Shown piece after piece: positions 1-7,056 of a DNA stretch of 7,646 nucleotides. How positions within the stretch are numbered: the stretch's first letter is position 1; every line of letters begins with the position of its first letter. A program made the translations under genes and the position numbers. Origin of the DNA: Anaerolineales bacterium UBA2181 (GTDB lineage Bacteria; Chloroflexota; Anaerolineae; Promineifilales; UBA4811); the NCBI GenBank assembly GCA_002328075.1, contig DCVT01000061.1, forward strand, positions 1 through 7,646, given 5' to 3'. Below the pieces are notes generated by a model that was given only the letters and a program-made list of their open reading frames with translations, did not search any database and was not told the origin of the DNA.

Positions 1-584
1 TGTGGCCGAGACCGCCGACCGCATGTTGCGTACTGCCGCGCCGGACGAGGAAGGCCTTGGCACCACGCCTGAGCAGTTCCTGGAAGACCTTGGCCAACTG
101 GAGTGGATCATGCTTGGGCAGCCAGGAAACGCACCAGAGCTGCTGGGCAAGCTGTATGAGCGATACGCTCCAGCGAAAGCGCCGGGGAAGGGAAGGCGGG
201 CAACACTGGGGTGCCGCATGCGCAATCACGTGCTGCACCTGTGGAATCACCGGCAACGATACACCTGCTATGGTACCAGAGTGACTGGAGGCGGATCGGT
301 GGTGCCGGAGAGCAACAACACGACGGAACAGGTGATTGGCTGGACCATCAAGGAGCGGTAGCGCACGCTGCGGGGATGCAAACGAGGTGAATCAATCCTC
401 AATGTGGGGATGCTGACGGCATGGTTGCGAGAGGCACCGGGCGGGCGCGACATGAGTGCCCTGTTCGCATCCTAGAGAGAAACCCCGAATGGCCGCCAGA
501 TCGCCGTCTGCAACATAGAAAGGGACGATCACGCGGCAATCAGCAAGTCTGACCCTCGGCCTGCACCATATTTGCAGCAGTCAC
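1..584 (+). mobile_element. IS element, 3' end, left copy (partial)
   Basis: This is the inner end of an insertion sequence. Its 584 positions recur as the reverse complement of 7057-7640 with no net gap and nine substitutions that I count at 79, 213, 240, 251, 361, 378, 399, 401 and 501 (about 98.5% identity). Identity stops abruptly after TCAC at 584, which I take as the IS terminus or very near it. It carries the C-terminal part of a transposase and 109 bases after the transposase stop. CTGCA (561-565) and TGCAG (573-577) can form a small hairpin near the end. The other IS end and any target-site duplication lie outside the window. I cannot name the IS family. Confidence 0.8.
2..475 (+). 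pseudogene. transposase, C-terminal fragment, interrupted by stop
   Basis: The reading frame matches the right-hand transposase residue for residue apart from substitutions, but TAC (Tyr) has become TAG at 359-361. This removes the last 38 residues, including the counterpart of RGYKR. The frame would otherwise end at TAG 473-475, as in the right copy. Other replacements relative to the right copy are L to F (79), Y to C (213), Q to L (240), W to R (251), Y to C (378), H to L (399) and H to N (401). The segment NNTTEQVIGWTIKERYR is like the NN-x-x-E region of DDE transposases, where the Glu would be the last catalytic acid. The N-terminal part, with the other acids, is outside the window. The frame is open at the left edge, so no start is visible. 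It is very likely a dead copy unless the stop is read through. Confidence 0.75.
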
Positions 585-599
585 GTCAATTGTGAACCC

Positions 600-628
600 T
601 TGCACCTACCGGCCTTTTGTGATACAGT
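600..628 (+). promoter_or_regulatory. possible sigma-70-like promoter
   Basis: TTGCAC at 600-605 and TACAGT at 623-628 are separated by 17 bases, the standard spacing for a housekeeping promoter, and match the consensus at 3 of 6 and 4 of 6 positions. The site lies 16 bases inside the IS terminus and would give a leader of about 220 bases before the ATG at 859. The match is weak and this could be chance. If real, the gene is transcribed from its own promoter rather than from the IS. Confidence 0.25.
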
Positions 629-845
629 ATGCCGGTGAGATCAAACCCCGGGGCAAACCAACATGGATCGGCCGACCAGGCTGCCCACCCTTTCAGGCCT
701 GTTCCCGTGCCCCGTCCCGCCTGTGGGAACCGGGTGCTGCCAGGCAGGCAGGTTTTTCCCGGTCCCGTGACGTTCCCGTCCCTCAACCAGCACCCCAACT
801 GTGCCCGTTCGAGCGAACCTCGCGTATCCCTTTATCACTAACCTA

Positions 846-851
846 TGGAGG
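846..851 (+). promoter_or_regulatory. ribosome binding site deciding the ATG at 859
   Basis: TGGAGG lies seven bases before ATG 859-861. It is the only convincing Shine-Dalgarno in the open frame, and translation from this ATG puts a proper signal peptide at the N-terminus. It therefore outweighs the upstream in-frame start at 592, which would add 89 residues before the signal peptide. Confidence 0.75.
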
Positions 852-858
852 CCCATCA

Positions 859-3800
859 ATGACATGCGGTGAGCGCAGTCGAACCGTCAATGCTGTCTGG
901 TATTCCCGCGGTACGTTTCCCTTCCGGAACGTGCTGCTGCTGGCCGTTCTCCTTCTGCTGGCGGCCGGCCTGTCCGCTGCCGCCGGCTTGCCGCCCGCCG
1001 GGGCGGCCGCCCCGGTTGCCGAAGCCACCGGCGGTCTCGCGCCCGCAGTGGAGCCCAGCTCGGCCGAGACCCTGATCAGCCCGCAAGCCTGCTCGGCCGA
1101 GTTCCCCTTTCGCACCGTCATCACCCCGTCCAGGGACAGCTACGTCCATTCTGGTAGCGCGGCCACCAACTATGGCACCAGCCCCAGCCTGAGGGTTGGA
1201 TACATCAGCGCAGGGCCGTTCGTCGGTTCGTATCTGACGCTGGCTGCTTTTGACCTCTCGGCGCTGCCGGCCGACGCCGTGATCCTCACGGCGACGCTGG
1301 AGCTTTACGAGACCGCTTCTGCGACCATTGTGACCAACCTTCGGGCCCTGGTGGACACCTGGACCGAGACCGGCGTGACCTGGGACAATCGACCGAATTA
1401 CTCTGAAACCGAGCTGGCGACGGCACTCACACCCGACGGCAGTTGGCGGCGCTGGGACCTGACCTCGATGACCAAGAAGTGGTGGTCAGGCACGTTGGCC
1501 AACCACGGAGTCCGGCTAGCCTTTGTTTCCGGTACCAGCACCAGTACCAGGAACTTTAGCTCGCGCGAGGGTGCCAACCCGCCCCGATTGGTGGTCGAGT
1601 ACGTGCGCCGCACCACGCTGACCCCGGCGGCCGACACGTATGTCAGCCAGAACAGCCCGACCTCCAACTATGGTGGGGCAATCACGGCGTACATGCGGGA
1701 CGGGTCGGCCAACATGGCGCTACATTCCCTGGTCCGCTTTAACCTGTCGACCATTCCGGCCGGCAGCTCGGTCATCAGCGCGTCGCTGCGTCTGGTCCCC
1801 TACTTTGCCCGCGAGCCCGAGGCACCCCAGGCGGTGAGCGTGGACCCCCGAGCGGCAACCGCCTCCTGGAAGGAAGATCAAGTCACCTGGAACACCAGGC
1901 CCGGCTCGGCAAGCCGGGGCGACCCGGCCGGCGTCTGGTCGGAAACCACCGGGATCCGGCTGGACGTGAGCAACACCGTGCGCGACTGGTCATCCGGTGT
2001 GCTGGGGAACAATGGCTTCAAGTTGGAGGCGGCCGTCGGAACAACCGGCGTGGCACAGTTCTACACCCGCGAATATGGCACAATGAACGCTCCGCAGCTC
2101 ATCGTGACCTACGGCCTGCCGCCCTGCTACGCGGCCACCAGCGCCACGATCAACGGCGCGGTGGTGGGGGTCACGATTCAGGAATACAGCTACAGCGCCA
2201 GCGTCCTTCCCGGCAATGTGACCCCGCCCCTGACCTACTCCTGGACCGCGACGGGCCAGGCGCCGGTCAGCGGATCCTCATCCGTCAACTACACCTGGGC
2301 CACGCCCGGCGTCAAGACCATCACCGTGACCGTGGAGAACTGCGGCAGCAGCGTGGTGGATACCCACCAGGTGACCATCAACGCCCCCCCGCCCACCTGC
2401 GATTACCCGATCACCGGCCTGACCCTGTCCGGACCGGCCTATGGCATCCTGGGCAGCGAGTACATCTTTAGCGCCGTATCCAGCCCGGCCAACGCCACGT
2501 TGCCCATCACCTACACCTGGCAGGCGACCGGCCAAAACGTGATCGAGATAGTGGGTGGGGTCTCAGCCGGGGTCGGACTCACCTGGAACACGCTGGGGAC
2601 CAAGACGGTTTCCGTGACGGCCAAGAACTGCGGTGGCGAGATCCAGCAGCAGCTCACCTTTGACGTGGTCCCCTACGACCAGTTGCCCGACCTGGTGATC
2701 AGCAGCGCCTGGTACGACAATGTCGAATTGCGGGTGTATTATGTCATCCAGAACACGGGCGGCATGCCCATCCCGGCCGGCCACACCGTTGCCCTGTTCA
2801 AGGACGATGTCGTGGTGGACACGTTCGTCTTTGCCGAGGCGTTGGCGCCCCGCGCCGTCCGCGCCGGTTCTTTCGCCTACACCTGGAGCTGCGCCGGCGC
2901 GACCGCGCCGGTCAAGATCTGCAGCGACCACACCGGGGAAATTGAGGAGCAGAACGAGGCCAACAACTGCTGGCAGGCCAATTGGTCGTGCGACCTGGTC
3001 CCGCCGCAGATCACGTCGGGGCCAACGGTCTCCGGCATCGCCGAGCACGGGGCAAACATCTCCTGGACAACGAACGAGCCATGCCGCAGCCGGCTCGATT
3101 ACGGACGCAACGGGGCGTTTAACAGCCAGTGGCTGATCGACGACACGCTCCGGACCAACCACACAGCGTCGCTGACCGGGCTGGTCGCCGGCAGCACCTA
3201 CTGGTTCAAGGTGACGGTAAGCGACGGAGCCGGCAACCTGGAGACCAGCGGAGATCGCTGGTTTGAGACGGCGCCGCCGGGTTCCGATCCACCCGAGATC
3301 GTCTCCATCGGCCTGGTAGAGTACCCCTCCAGCCTGTACGAGTTCTACCTCCTGCAGGCCACGCTGGCCGACACAACCTATGTTGATCGGGTGACCTTCT
3401 TTCTGGACGGCAAGTCCATGGGTCGCGATTACACGCCGGATGCGCTCGCCGGAGGCGACCCTGACGAAGGGCTGTACCAGGTCTATGTCTCGCCGGCCGC
3501 GCTGGGCCTGAGCCGCGCCGACTGGTTCAAGGCGCACACGCTGCAGGTGCAGGCCTATAACCTGGAGGGCGACGTGACCGCCGAGGTCGCCGTCGTCACC
3601 CCGCCGTTCCGGCGGATGGCTACTCGAACCGTGGTGCAGCGATTGGCGCCGTCCAACACGATCTACATCGGCAGCCAGACTGCCCCGAGCGGGACCAACG
3701 TCACGGTCACCGTGTGGGCGGCCGAATACCGCTGGGGCTGCTACAGCGAATGGATCGAGACCCCGCCGCCGGGCCTGGAGGGGGTGGATTGCCTGGACGT

Positions 3801-6654
3801 GAGGCAGGACGTGCAATTCGTCAGAATCTACCTCGACGGCGTGGAAAAGAGCACCTATTCTATGCCGCCGGGCGAGCTGACGCACGATTTTGTCGTCGAC
3901 CTGGCTGGCAAGGGGTTAGGCGCCCACACCATCAAGGCGGTGGCCACCAGCTCTGACGGTGCGGTTGCTGAACACGAAAAGACCGTCACCCTCCTCATGG
4001 GCCTCAACTGCGTGGAGGTGACGCGGCAGGTGAACCGGGTGGGCAACTATTTCGAGATCACGCTCACCGTCAAGAACGTCTGCCCCACGACCGTTCATCT
4101 GGACTCCATCAGCGACCGCGGCCTGGTGGGCTTTTACCCGGCCGACCGCTCGTTTGGAGCCAACTACACCGTCGCGACGTCGTACGGCCCTGTCACGCAG
4201 CGCGCGACGGTCGAGATCGACGTTTCTGCCGGCCCGCAGTCGTACCTCTCGCTCAACCAGAACGCGCAGATAACCCTAAAGTACGTGGCCGTCCCTGTCA
4301 TGCACGACCAAGAGTACGCCGGAAACGATCTGAGCTACAGTATCGGCTACGAACAGGGCGGTTTGGTGACCTACATGCTGGGCGCTAACACCGATACAAA
4401 GGTGGAGAGGGCCTATTACCTGCCGTGGATCGGCTCGGCGGTCGACGCGCTCGCGTCGGCCAACTACCTTCTGGTGACCAATTCCGGCCGGCTGTACGGC
4501 ACCCAACCGAGTGCTGACAACGCAGCGGTGCTCGCCTCTATGGCGCGGCTGGCCCATCTGAAGAACGGCGCTTTGGGTTTCCTGACAACCTATGACAATG
4601 GCAGCACGCTGGACGAGCTGATCGGGAGCGGCGGCGCATGGGCGCAGCGATTGCACCCCGATTTCCGTGCCTATGAGGCCAAGGGGTACGCGCTCATTGT
4701 GGGCGACACGGCCATCGTGCCGACGCTGGGCGCCGGCTACACCGTTCCCTACAGCGATCTGCGCTACGCCAGCACCTCCGGCGAAGCCAAGCCCGAGCTG
4801 GCGCTCGGGCGGATCCCGGGTAGCACGTCTGCCGAGCTGACCACCGGGCTGCGCAACAGCATCGGCGTCCACGAGGGCTGGCCCGGCTACACCTTTGACC
4901 GGCTCCGCGCACTGGTCTCCAGCGGGCGCGGCGGCGGCGCCGACACGTTCAGGGATCACGCCAAAGAGATCGTGGCGCGACTGAATCATGCCGACGTCAC
5001 CCGTCTGAACTGGCAGAACTATGCCACGCCGGCCGCCATGCTGGCGGTGTTCGAACCCGAAATGGCCCAGGGGAACGGGCTGGTAGTCTACCGGGGTCAT
5101 GCCGGCGCCACCTCGTGGGGTGATGACGGTCCGGTCAACCTCTGGACCAGCGACGTCGCGGCGCTTGATTTCGCCGGCTATAGCCCCTTTGTCTATGCGC
5201 TGGCCTGTGACAGCGGCAATTATCGGGACCACTATAGCATGGCCGAGGCCTTCCTGCGATATGGGGCCGGAGCCTATGTCGGCGCCGTCAGCCCTTCGGA
5301 TCGGGCTACCAACGGCCGCGCCGGTCGGGCCTTCTTTAACCGCTGGGGCGACGACTCGTCGATGAACGTCGGTTACGCCTTTGCCGACATGAAGCGCGAT
5401 CACTGGAACGATGACTCGAACTGGAACGAGTCGATCTACCAGTACCTGTTGTTCGGCGATCCCAAGTTCGGATCGCTGCCGGTCGGCGGCCGGGAAGCCA
5501 CACTGGAGCCCCAGGTGCCGGCCGGCTCGGAGAGCCTGACGGTGATAGTGCCGGATTTCGTGGTGACCGTGAGCGACGACGGGCTGCACCGCGTCGAGCT
5601 GCCGGACGGCAGCACCTGGCTGCGCGAAGGCGAGCCCGAGGTGCCTTACTGGAAAACCAGCTACGCCTACCCGGAAGGCCAGCGGATCCAATCGGTGGCG
5701 CTGACGCTGCAGGGGGGTCTGGTGGTGACGACCGGCCTGTACCTTCCCACCGCTACTTTGGAGCCCGACCTCGACCGCGCCGCGCCGGCAAGCGTTGTCG
5801 GCGCGACGGAGACGGCGTGGGTTCCCGACGTGCCGCAGCCCTACGCCTGGTCGGTGAGCGAAAACAGCGACGGCAGCTCGACGCTTGACCTGCTCATCTA
5901 TCCGTTCTACTATGATCCCGCCACCACCGACTTGCGCTTTTACCGGGAGTTCGGCTTTGAGGTGGAGACGGTGCCCACCACGGTCGAGATCGAGTCGCTG
6001 CGGACGGACCAGGCGACCTACCATCTGGGCGATGAGGTGGCGATCGAATGGCTGCTGCGCAACACCGGCGACGCGCAGGACGTGCTTGTCAGCGCGGTGA
6101 TCCGTTCGATCGAGCGCGACGAGGCAGTTGCCGGGTTGCCGCTGCGCATGCTGCACACCTTCACCGAGACAGCACTGGTGGGCCTGACGTGGGACAGCAG
6201 CGGTGTTGCGCCGGGCGTCTATTATGTGGACCTGAGTCTGCTGAACGCCGCCGGCAAGCTGCTCGATGAGGAGATGCGCGATTTCCAGCTCGGCGTCGCC
6301 ACGGTCGAGGTAACGAGCTTGAGCGCGGCGCCCACCCTCTTCCAGCCGGGAGATCCGATCCAGCTCTCCATGGGCATCCGCAACAGCGGCGAGCTCCCCG
6401 TTAGCGGCACGGCGTACATCCGGATCGTAGGAACCGGCGCCCTGACCTACACCCAGGAGTTCAACCGGCCGGTGTCGACGCTGTCCCCCGGCGCCACCAC
6501 CGCTTTTGACGTCGAGTGGGACACCACCGGCGTGCCCAAAGGCGACTATCGGGTGGTGGCCTACGTGCTGCACGGCCCGATGGGTTCGCAGTCGCGCGAG
6601 GTGCGGGTCGGCACGACGGCGCGGGTCTACCTGCCCATGGTGATTCGCAATTAG
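859..6654 (+). CDS. secreted multidomain gingipain-like (family C25) cysteine peptidase
   Basis: Predicted exported protease of 1931 residues. Seen in order: basic N-region and hydrophobic core (about 25-43), a Sec signal peptide; two DNRLRE modules (85-251, 252-418) with WDNRP and WNTRP motifs; two PKD-like modules (about 420-510, 515-604) with ITVTVENC and SVTAKNC; a CARDB-like module (610-714); an Fn3-like module (715-804) with ISWTTNEP; three less clear beta-rich segments (812-1166); the C25 catalytic domain (about 1200-1541); a gingipain-propeptide-like segment (1549-1703); two Ig/CARDB-like modules (1708-1814, 1816-1921); and the tail VYLPMVIRN. C25 enzymes hydrolyse proteins through a His/Cys dyad, here H1414 and C1450. 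The modules suggest binding to a surface, glycan or substrate; the true target is unknown. The gene stands alone, with IS copies on both sides and a palindrome 13 bases after the stop. The start was chosen from TGGAGG and the signal peptide. The fold call is firm, activity is inferred, and specificity cannot be read. Confidence 0.88.
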   Translation: MTCGERSRTVNAVWYSRGTFPFRNVLLLAVLLLLAAGLSAAAGLPPAGAAAPVAEATGGLAPAVEPSSAETLISPQACSAEFPFRTVITPSRDSYVHSGSAATNYGTSPSLRVGYISAGPFVGSYLTLAAFDLSALPADAVILTATLELYETASATIVTNLRALVDTWTETGVTWDNRPNYSETELATALTPDGSWRRWDLTSMTKKWWSGTLANHGVRLAFVSGTSTSTRNFSSREGANPPRLVVEYVRRTTLTPAADTYVSQNSPTSNYGGAITAYMRDGSANMALHSLVRFNLSTIPAGSSVISASLRLVPYFAREPEAPQAVSVDPRAATASWKEDQVTWNTRPGSASRGDPAGVWSETTGIRLDVSNTVRDWSSGVLGNNGFKLEAAVGTTGVAQFYTREYGTMNAPQLIVTYGLPPCYAATSATINGAVVGVTIQEYSYSASVLPGNVTPPLTYSWTATGQAPVSGSSSVNYTWATPGVKTITVTVENCGSSVVDTHQVTINAPPPTCDYPITGLTLSGPAYGILGSEYIFSAVSSPANATLPITYTWQATGQNVIEIVGGVSAGVGLTWNTLGTKTVSVTAKNCGGEIQQQLTFDVVPYDQLPDLVISSAWYDNVELRVYYVIQNTGGMPIPAGHTVALFKDDVVVDTFVFAEALAPRAVRAGSFAYTWSCAGATAPVKICSDHTGEIEEQNEANNCWQANWSCDLVPPQITSGPTVSGIAEHGANISWTTNEPCRSRLDYGRNGAFNSQWLIDDTLRTNHTASLTGLVAGSTYWFKVTVSDGAGNLETSGDRWFETAPPGSDPPEIVSIGLVEYPSSLYEFYLLQATLADTTYVDRVTFFLDGKSMGRDYTPDALAGGDPDEGLYQVYVSPAALGLSRADWFKAHTLQVQAYNLEGDVTAEVAVVTPPFRRMATRTVVQRLAPSNTIYIGSQTAPSGTNVTVTVWAAEYRWGCYSEWIETPPPGLEGVDCLDVRQDVQFVRIYLDGVEKSTYSMPPGELTHDFVVDLAGKGLGAHTIKAVATSSDGAVAEHEKTVTLLMGLNCVEVTRQVNRVGNYFEITLTVKNVCPTTVHLDSISDRGLVGFYPADRSFGANYTVATSYGPVTQRATVEIDVSAGPQSYLSLNQNAQITLKYVAVPVMHDQEYAGNDLSYSIGYEQGGLVTYMLGANTDTKVERAYYLPWIGSAVDALASANYLLVTNSGRLYGTQPSADNAAVLASMARLAHLKNGALGFLTTYDNGSTLDELIGSGGAWAQRLHPDFRAYEAKGYALIVGDTAIVPTLGAGYTVPYSDLRYASTSGEAKPELALGRIPGSTSAELTTGLRNSIGVHEGWPGYTFDRLRALVSSGRGGGADTFRDHAKEIVARLNHADVTRLNWQNYATPAAMLAVFEPEMAQGNGLVVYRGHAGATSWGDDGPVNLWTSDVAALDFAGYSPFVYALACDSGNYRDHYSMAEAFLRYGAGAYVGAVSPSDRATNGRAGRAFFNRWGDDSSMNVGYAFADMKRDHWNDDSNWNESIYQYLLFGDPKFGSLPVGGREATLEPQVPAGSESLTVIVPDFVVTVSDDGLHRVELPDGSTWLREGEPEVPYWKTSYAYPEGQRIQSVALTLQGGLVVTTGLYLPTATLEPDLDRAAPASVVGATETAWVPDVPQPYAWSVSENSDGSSTLDLLIYPFYYDPATTDLRFYREFGFEVETVPTTVEIESLRTDQATYHLGDEVAIEWLLRNTGDAQDVLVSAVIRSIERDEAVAGLPLRMLHTFTETALVGLTWDSSGVAPGVYYVDLSLLNAAGKLLDEEMRDFQLGVATVEVTSLSAAPTLFQPGDPIQLSMGIRNSGELPVSGTAYIRIVGTGALTYTQEFNRPVSTLSPGATTAFDVEWDTTGVPKGDYRVVAYVLHGPMGSQSREVRVGTTARVYLPMVIRN
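1111..2112 (+). other. tandem DNRLRE modules (residues 85-418)
   Basis: Two successive modules of about 167 residues share the same plan. Each opens with a TP-x-x-D-x-YV motif (TPSRDSYVHSG; TPAADTYVSQNSP) and a following NYG. Next comes a hydrophobic strand with F-D-L-S or F-N-L-S, then TW-x-N-RP (W175-P179; W344-P348). Each closes with a strand ending in VEY or VTY. Modules of this kind occur at the N-terminus of many exported proteins and are related to carbohydrate-binding beta-sandwiches. Anchoring to glycans or the cell surface is an inference; no ligand residue can be assigned here. Confidence 0.75.
4456..5481 (+). other. C25 catalytic domain (about residues 1200-1541)
   Basis: The domain opens with NYLLVTNSGRLYG (N1202 on). 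It contains the non-catalytic signatures VGDTAIVP (1281-1288) and SDLRYASTSGEAKPELALGR (1299-1318), the family's D-x-x-Y then P-x-x-x-x-GR block. The candidate catalytic His is H1414 in YRGHAGATSWGD, and the candidate Cys is C1450 in ACDSGNY. Their spacing of 36 residues is close to the 33 of RgpB (H211/C244 in its mature numbering, from memory). The domain closes with LFGDP (about 1531-1535), a usual C25 ending. Both dyad residues are present, so the enzyme is probably active. Arg or Lys specificity as in the Porphyromonas gingipains cannot be assumed. Confidence 0.85.
5503..5967 (+). other. gingipain-propeptide-like segment, C-terminal to the catalytic domain
   Basis: Residues about 1549-1703 contain GEPEVPYWKTSYAYPEGQ (G1591 on), like the G-x-P-x-LP...P-G block of C25 propeptides. 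They then contain STLDLLIYPFYYDP and a closing strand FYREFGFEVE, like the propeptide's 'YP-x-x-Y-P ... F-x-x-V' ending. In gingipains this domain precedes the catalytic domain, blocks the active site and is cleaved off. Here it follows it. The resemblance is by eye and needs a profile or structural test. Alternatively it is an unrelated beta-sandwich common to surface proteins. Confidence 0.5.
6619..6651 (+). other. C-terminal YLP-type tail of the protease
   Basis: The last eleven residues (1921-1931) are ARVYLPMVIRN, placed directly after the last beta-sandwich module. Similar short endings of the form YLPLV followed by a basic residue are, to my recollection, frequent at the C-termini of exported Chloroflexota proteins; their role is unknown. 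There is no LPXTG signal, no transmembrane segment and no type IX secretion C-terminal domain of the gingipain kind, so attachment to the cell, if any, follows another route. Confidence 0.5.
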
Positions 6655-6667
6655 CCTTCTCTAGAAG

Positions 6668-6695
6668 CGAGGGGCGGCCCGCGGGCCGCCCCTCG
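6668..6695 (+). terminator. perfect 28-bp GC palindrome, probable terminator of the protease gene
   Basis: The arm CGAGGGGCGGCCC (6668-6680) is followed by GC and by its exact reverse complement (6683-6695). It begins 13 bases after the stop codon and can form a very stable hairpin. A smaller dyad, CTTCT-CT-AGAAG (6656-6667), sits directly before it. There is no T-run after the hairpin, so it is not a textbook intrinsic terminator; it could also act as an mRNA 3'-end stabiliser or a bidirectional block. Confidence 0.6.
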
Positions 6696-6742
6696 GCTCA
6701 AGCCCCCCGTCTCGACTACCGAGACACTGTCCTCCCGGCCCC

Positions 6743-6907
6743 GTATCGCCGGCATCCCCACCGGCCGCCACCCTGTATCCCCGGCTTCGCTGCCGGCCGC
6801 CGTCCCCCCAGCCCTGTATCGCCGGCATCCCTGCCAACCGCGGCCACCCTGTATCCCCGGCATCCCCGCCACCCTGTATCGCAAGCATCCCTGCCTGCCA
6901 TCGCCCC
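6743..6907. repeat. degenerate tandem repeat array, GTATC-CCGGCATCCC core
   Basis: GTATC occurs at 6743, 6775, 6816, 6851 and 6876, giving spacings of 32, 41, 35 and 25. Each copy has the form GTATCsCCGGCATCCCnGCC, with changes such as CTTCGC in copy 2 and GCAAGC in copy 5. Copies 2 to 5 are preceded by CCCT. Beyond 6907 only fragments such as GGAATCCCTGCCCGCC (6925-6940) remain. The uneven spacing and the lack of distinct spacers between exact repeats exclude CRISPR. It looks like an expanded and decayed short repeat; its function is unknown. Confidence 0.65.
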
Positions 6908-7056
6908 GCCGTCCGCCGGCCCCCGGAATCCCTGCCCGCCACAACGGATGCCGGCGCTCCCATGCCGACGCCACATCCACCATTCCAGGCCCGTACTCAA
7001 AGAAACCACGTACGACCCGGCAACCCACCCGCGCATCTGTCCTGGCCGGCCAATTG

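Larger units (their letters stand above)
585..858. other. non-coding leader between IS end and protease gene
   Basis: This stretch of 274 bases has no gene that I can support. One frame is open from 592 into the protease, but its translation is Pro/Arg-rich without recognisable features, and a good ribosome binding site exists only at 846-851. Visible structure: GTTCCC (701-706) with GGGAAC (725-730) as an inverted repeat, the direct repeat GTTCCCGT at 701 and 772, and a small dyad GTTCG-AG-CGAAC at 807-818. The dyad could be an operator or hairpin, but nothing identifies a regulator. I recognise no riboswitch. Confidence 0.5.
6655..7056. other. non-coding interval between protease gene and right IS copy
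   Basis: This stretch of 402 bases holds a probable terminator palindrome (6668-6695), a C-rich array of degenerate repeats (6743-6907) and, after that, about 150 bases in which I see no gene. Reading frames are open here on both strands, but they encode only low-complexity Pro/Arg or Gly/Arg strings that follow the repeat. TGGCCGGCCA (7043-7052) is a short perfect palindrome that runs into CAATTG (7051-7056) at the IS boundary. Confidence 0.6.

Noticed and set aside
268..453. Small frames antisense to the transposase in both IS copies (also 7188-7373)
   Set aside because: They are present in both copies only because the DNA is duplicated. They are antisense to the transposase and have no features of their own.
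2563..3885. Open frame of 440 codons on the minus strand
   Set aside because: It is antisense to the CARDB, Fn3 and Ig-like part of the protease. The composition is that of a shadow frame, and I see no ribosome binding site or recognisable domain.
4276..6573. Open frame of 765 codons on the minus strand
   Set aside because: It lies antisense within the protease gene, including its catalytic domain. The translation is rich in Arg, Gly, His and Ala without motifs, as expected for an antisense frame in GC-rich coding DNA.
859..6654. Type IX secretion substrate like the Porphyromonas gingipains
   Set aside because: The C-terminus lacks the conserved C-terminal sorting domain of that system and ends in VYLPMVIRN. 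The apparent phylum also argues against it.
6743..6907. CRISPR array
   Set aside because: The repeats are short and diverged, the spacing is uneven (25-41) and the intervals are themselves related. There are no cas genes in the window.
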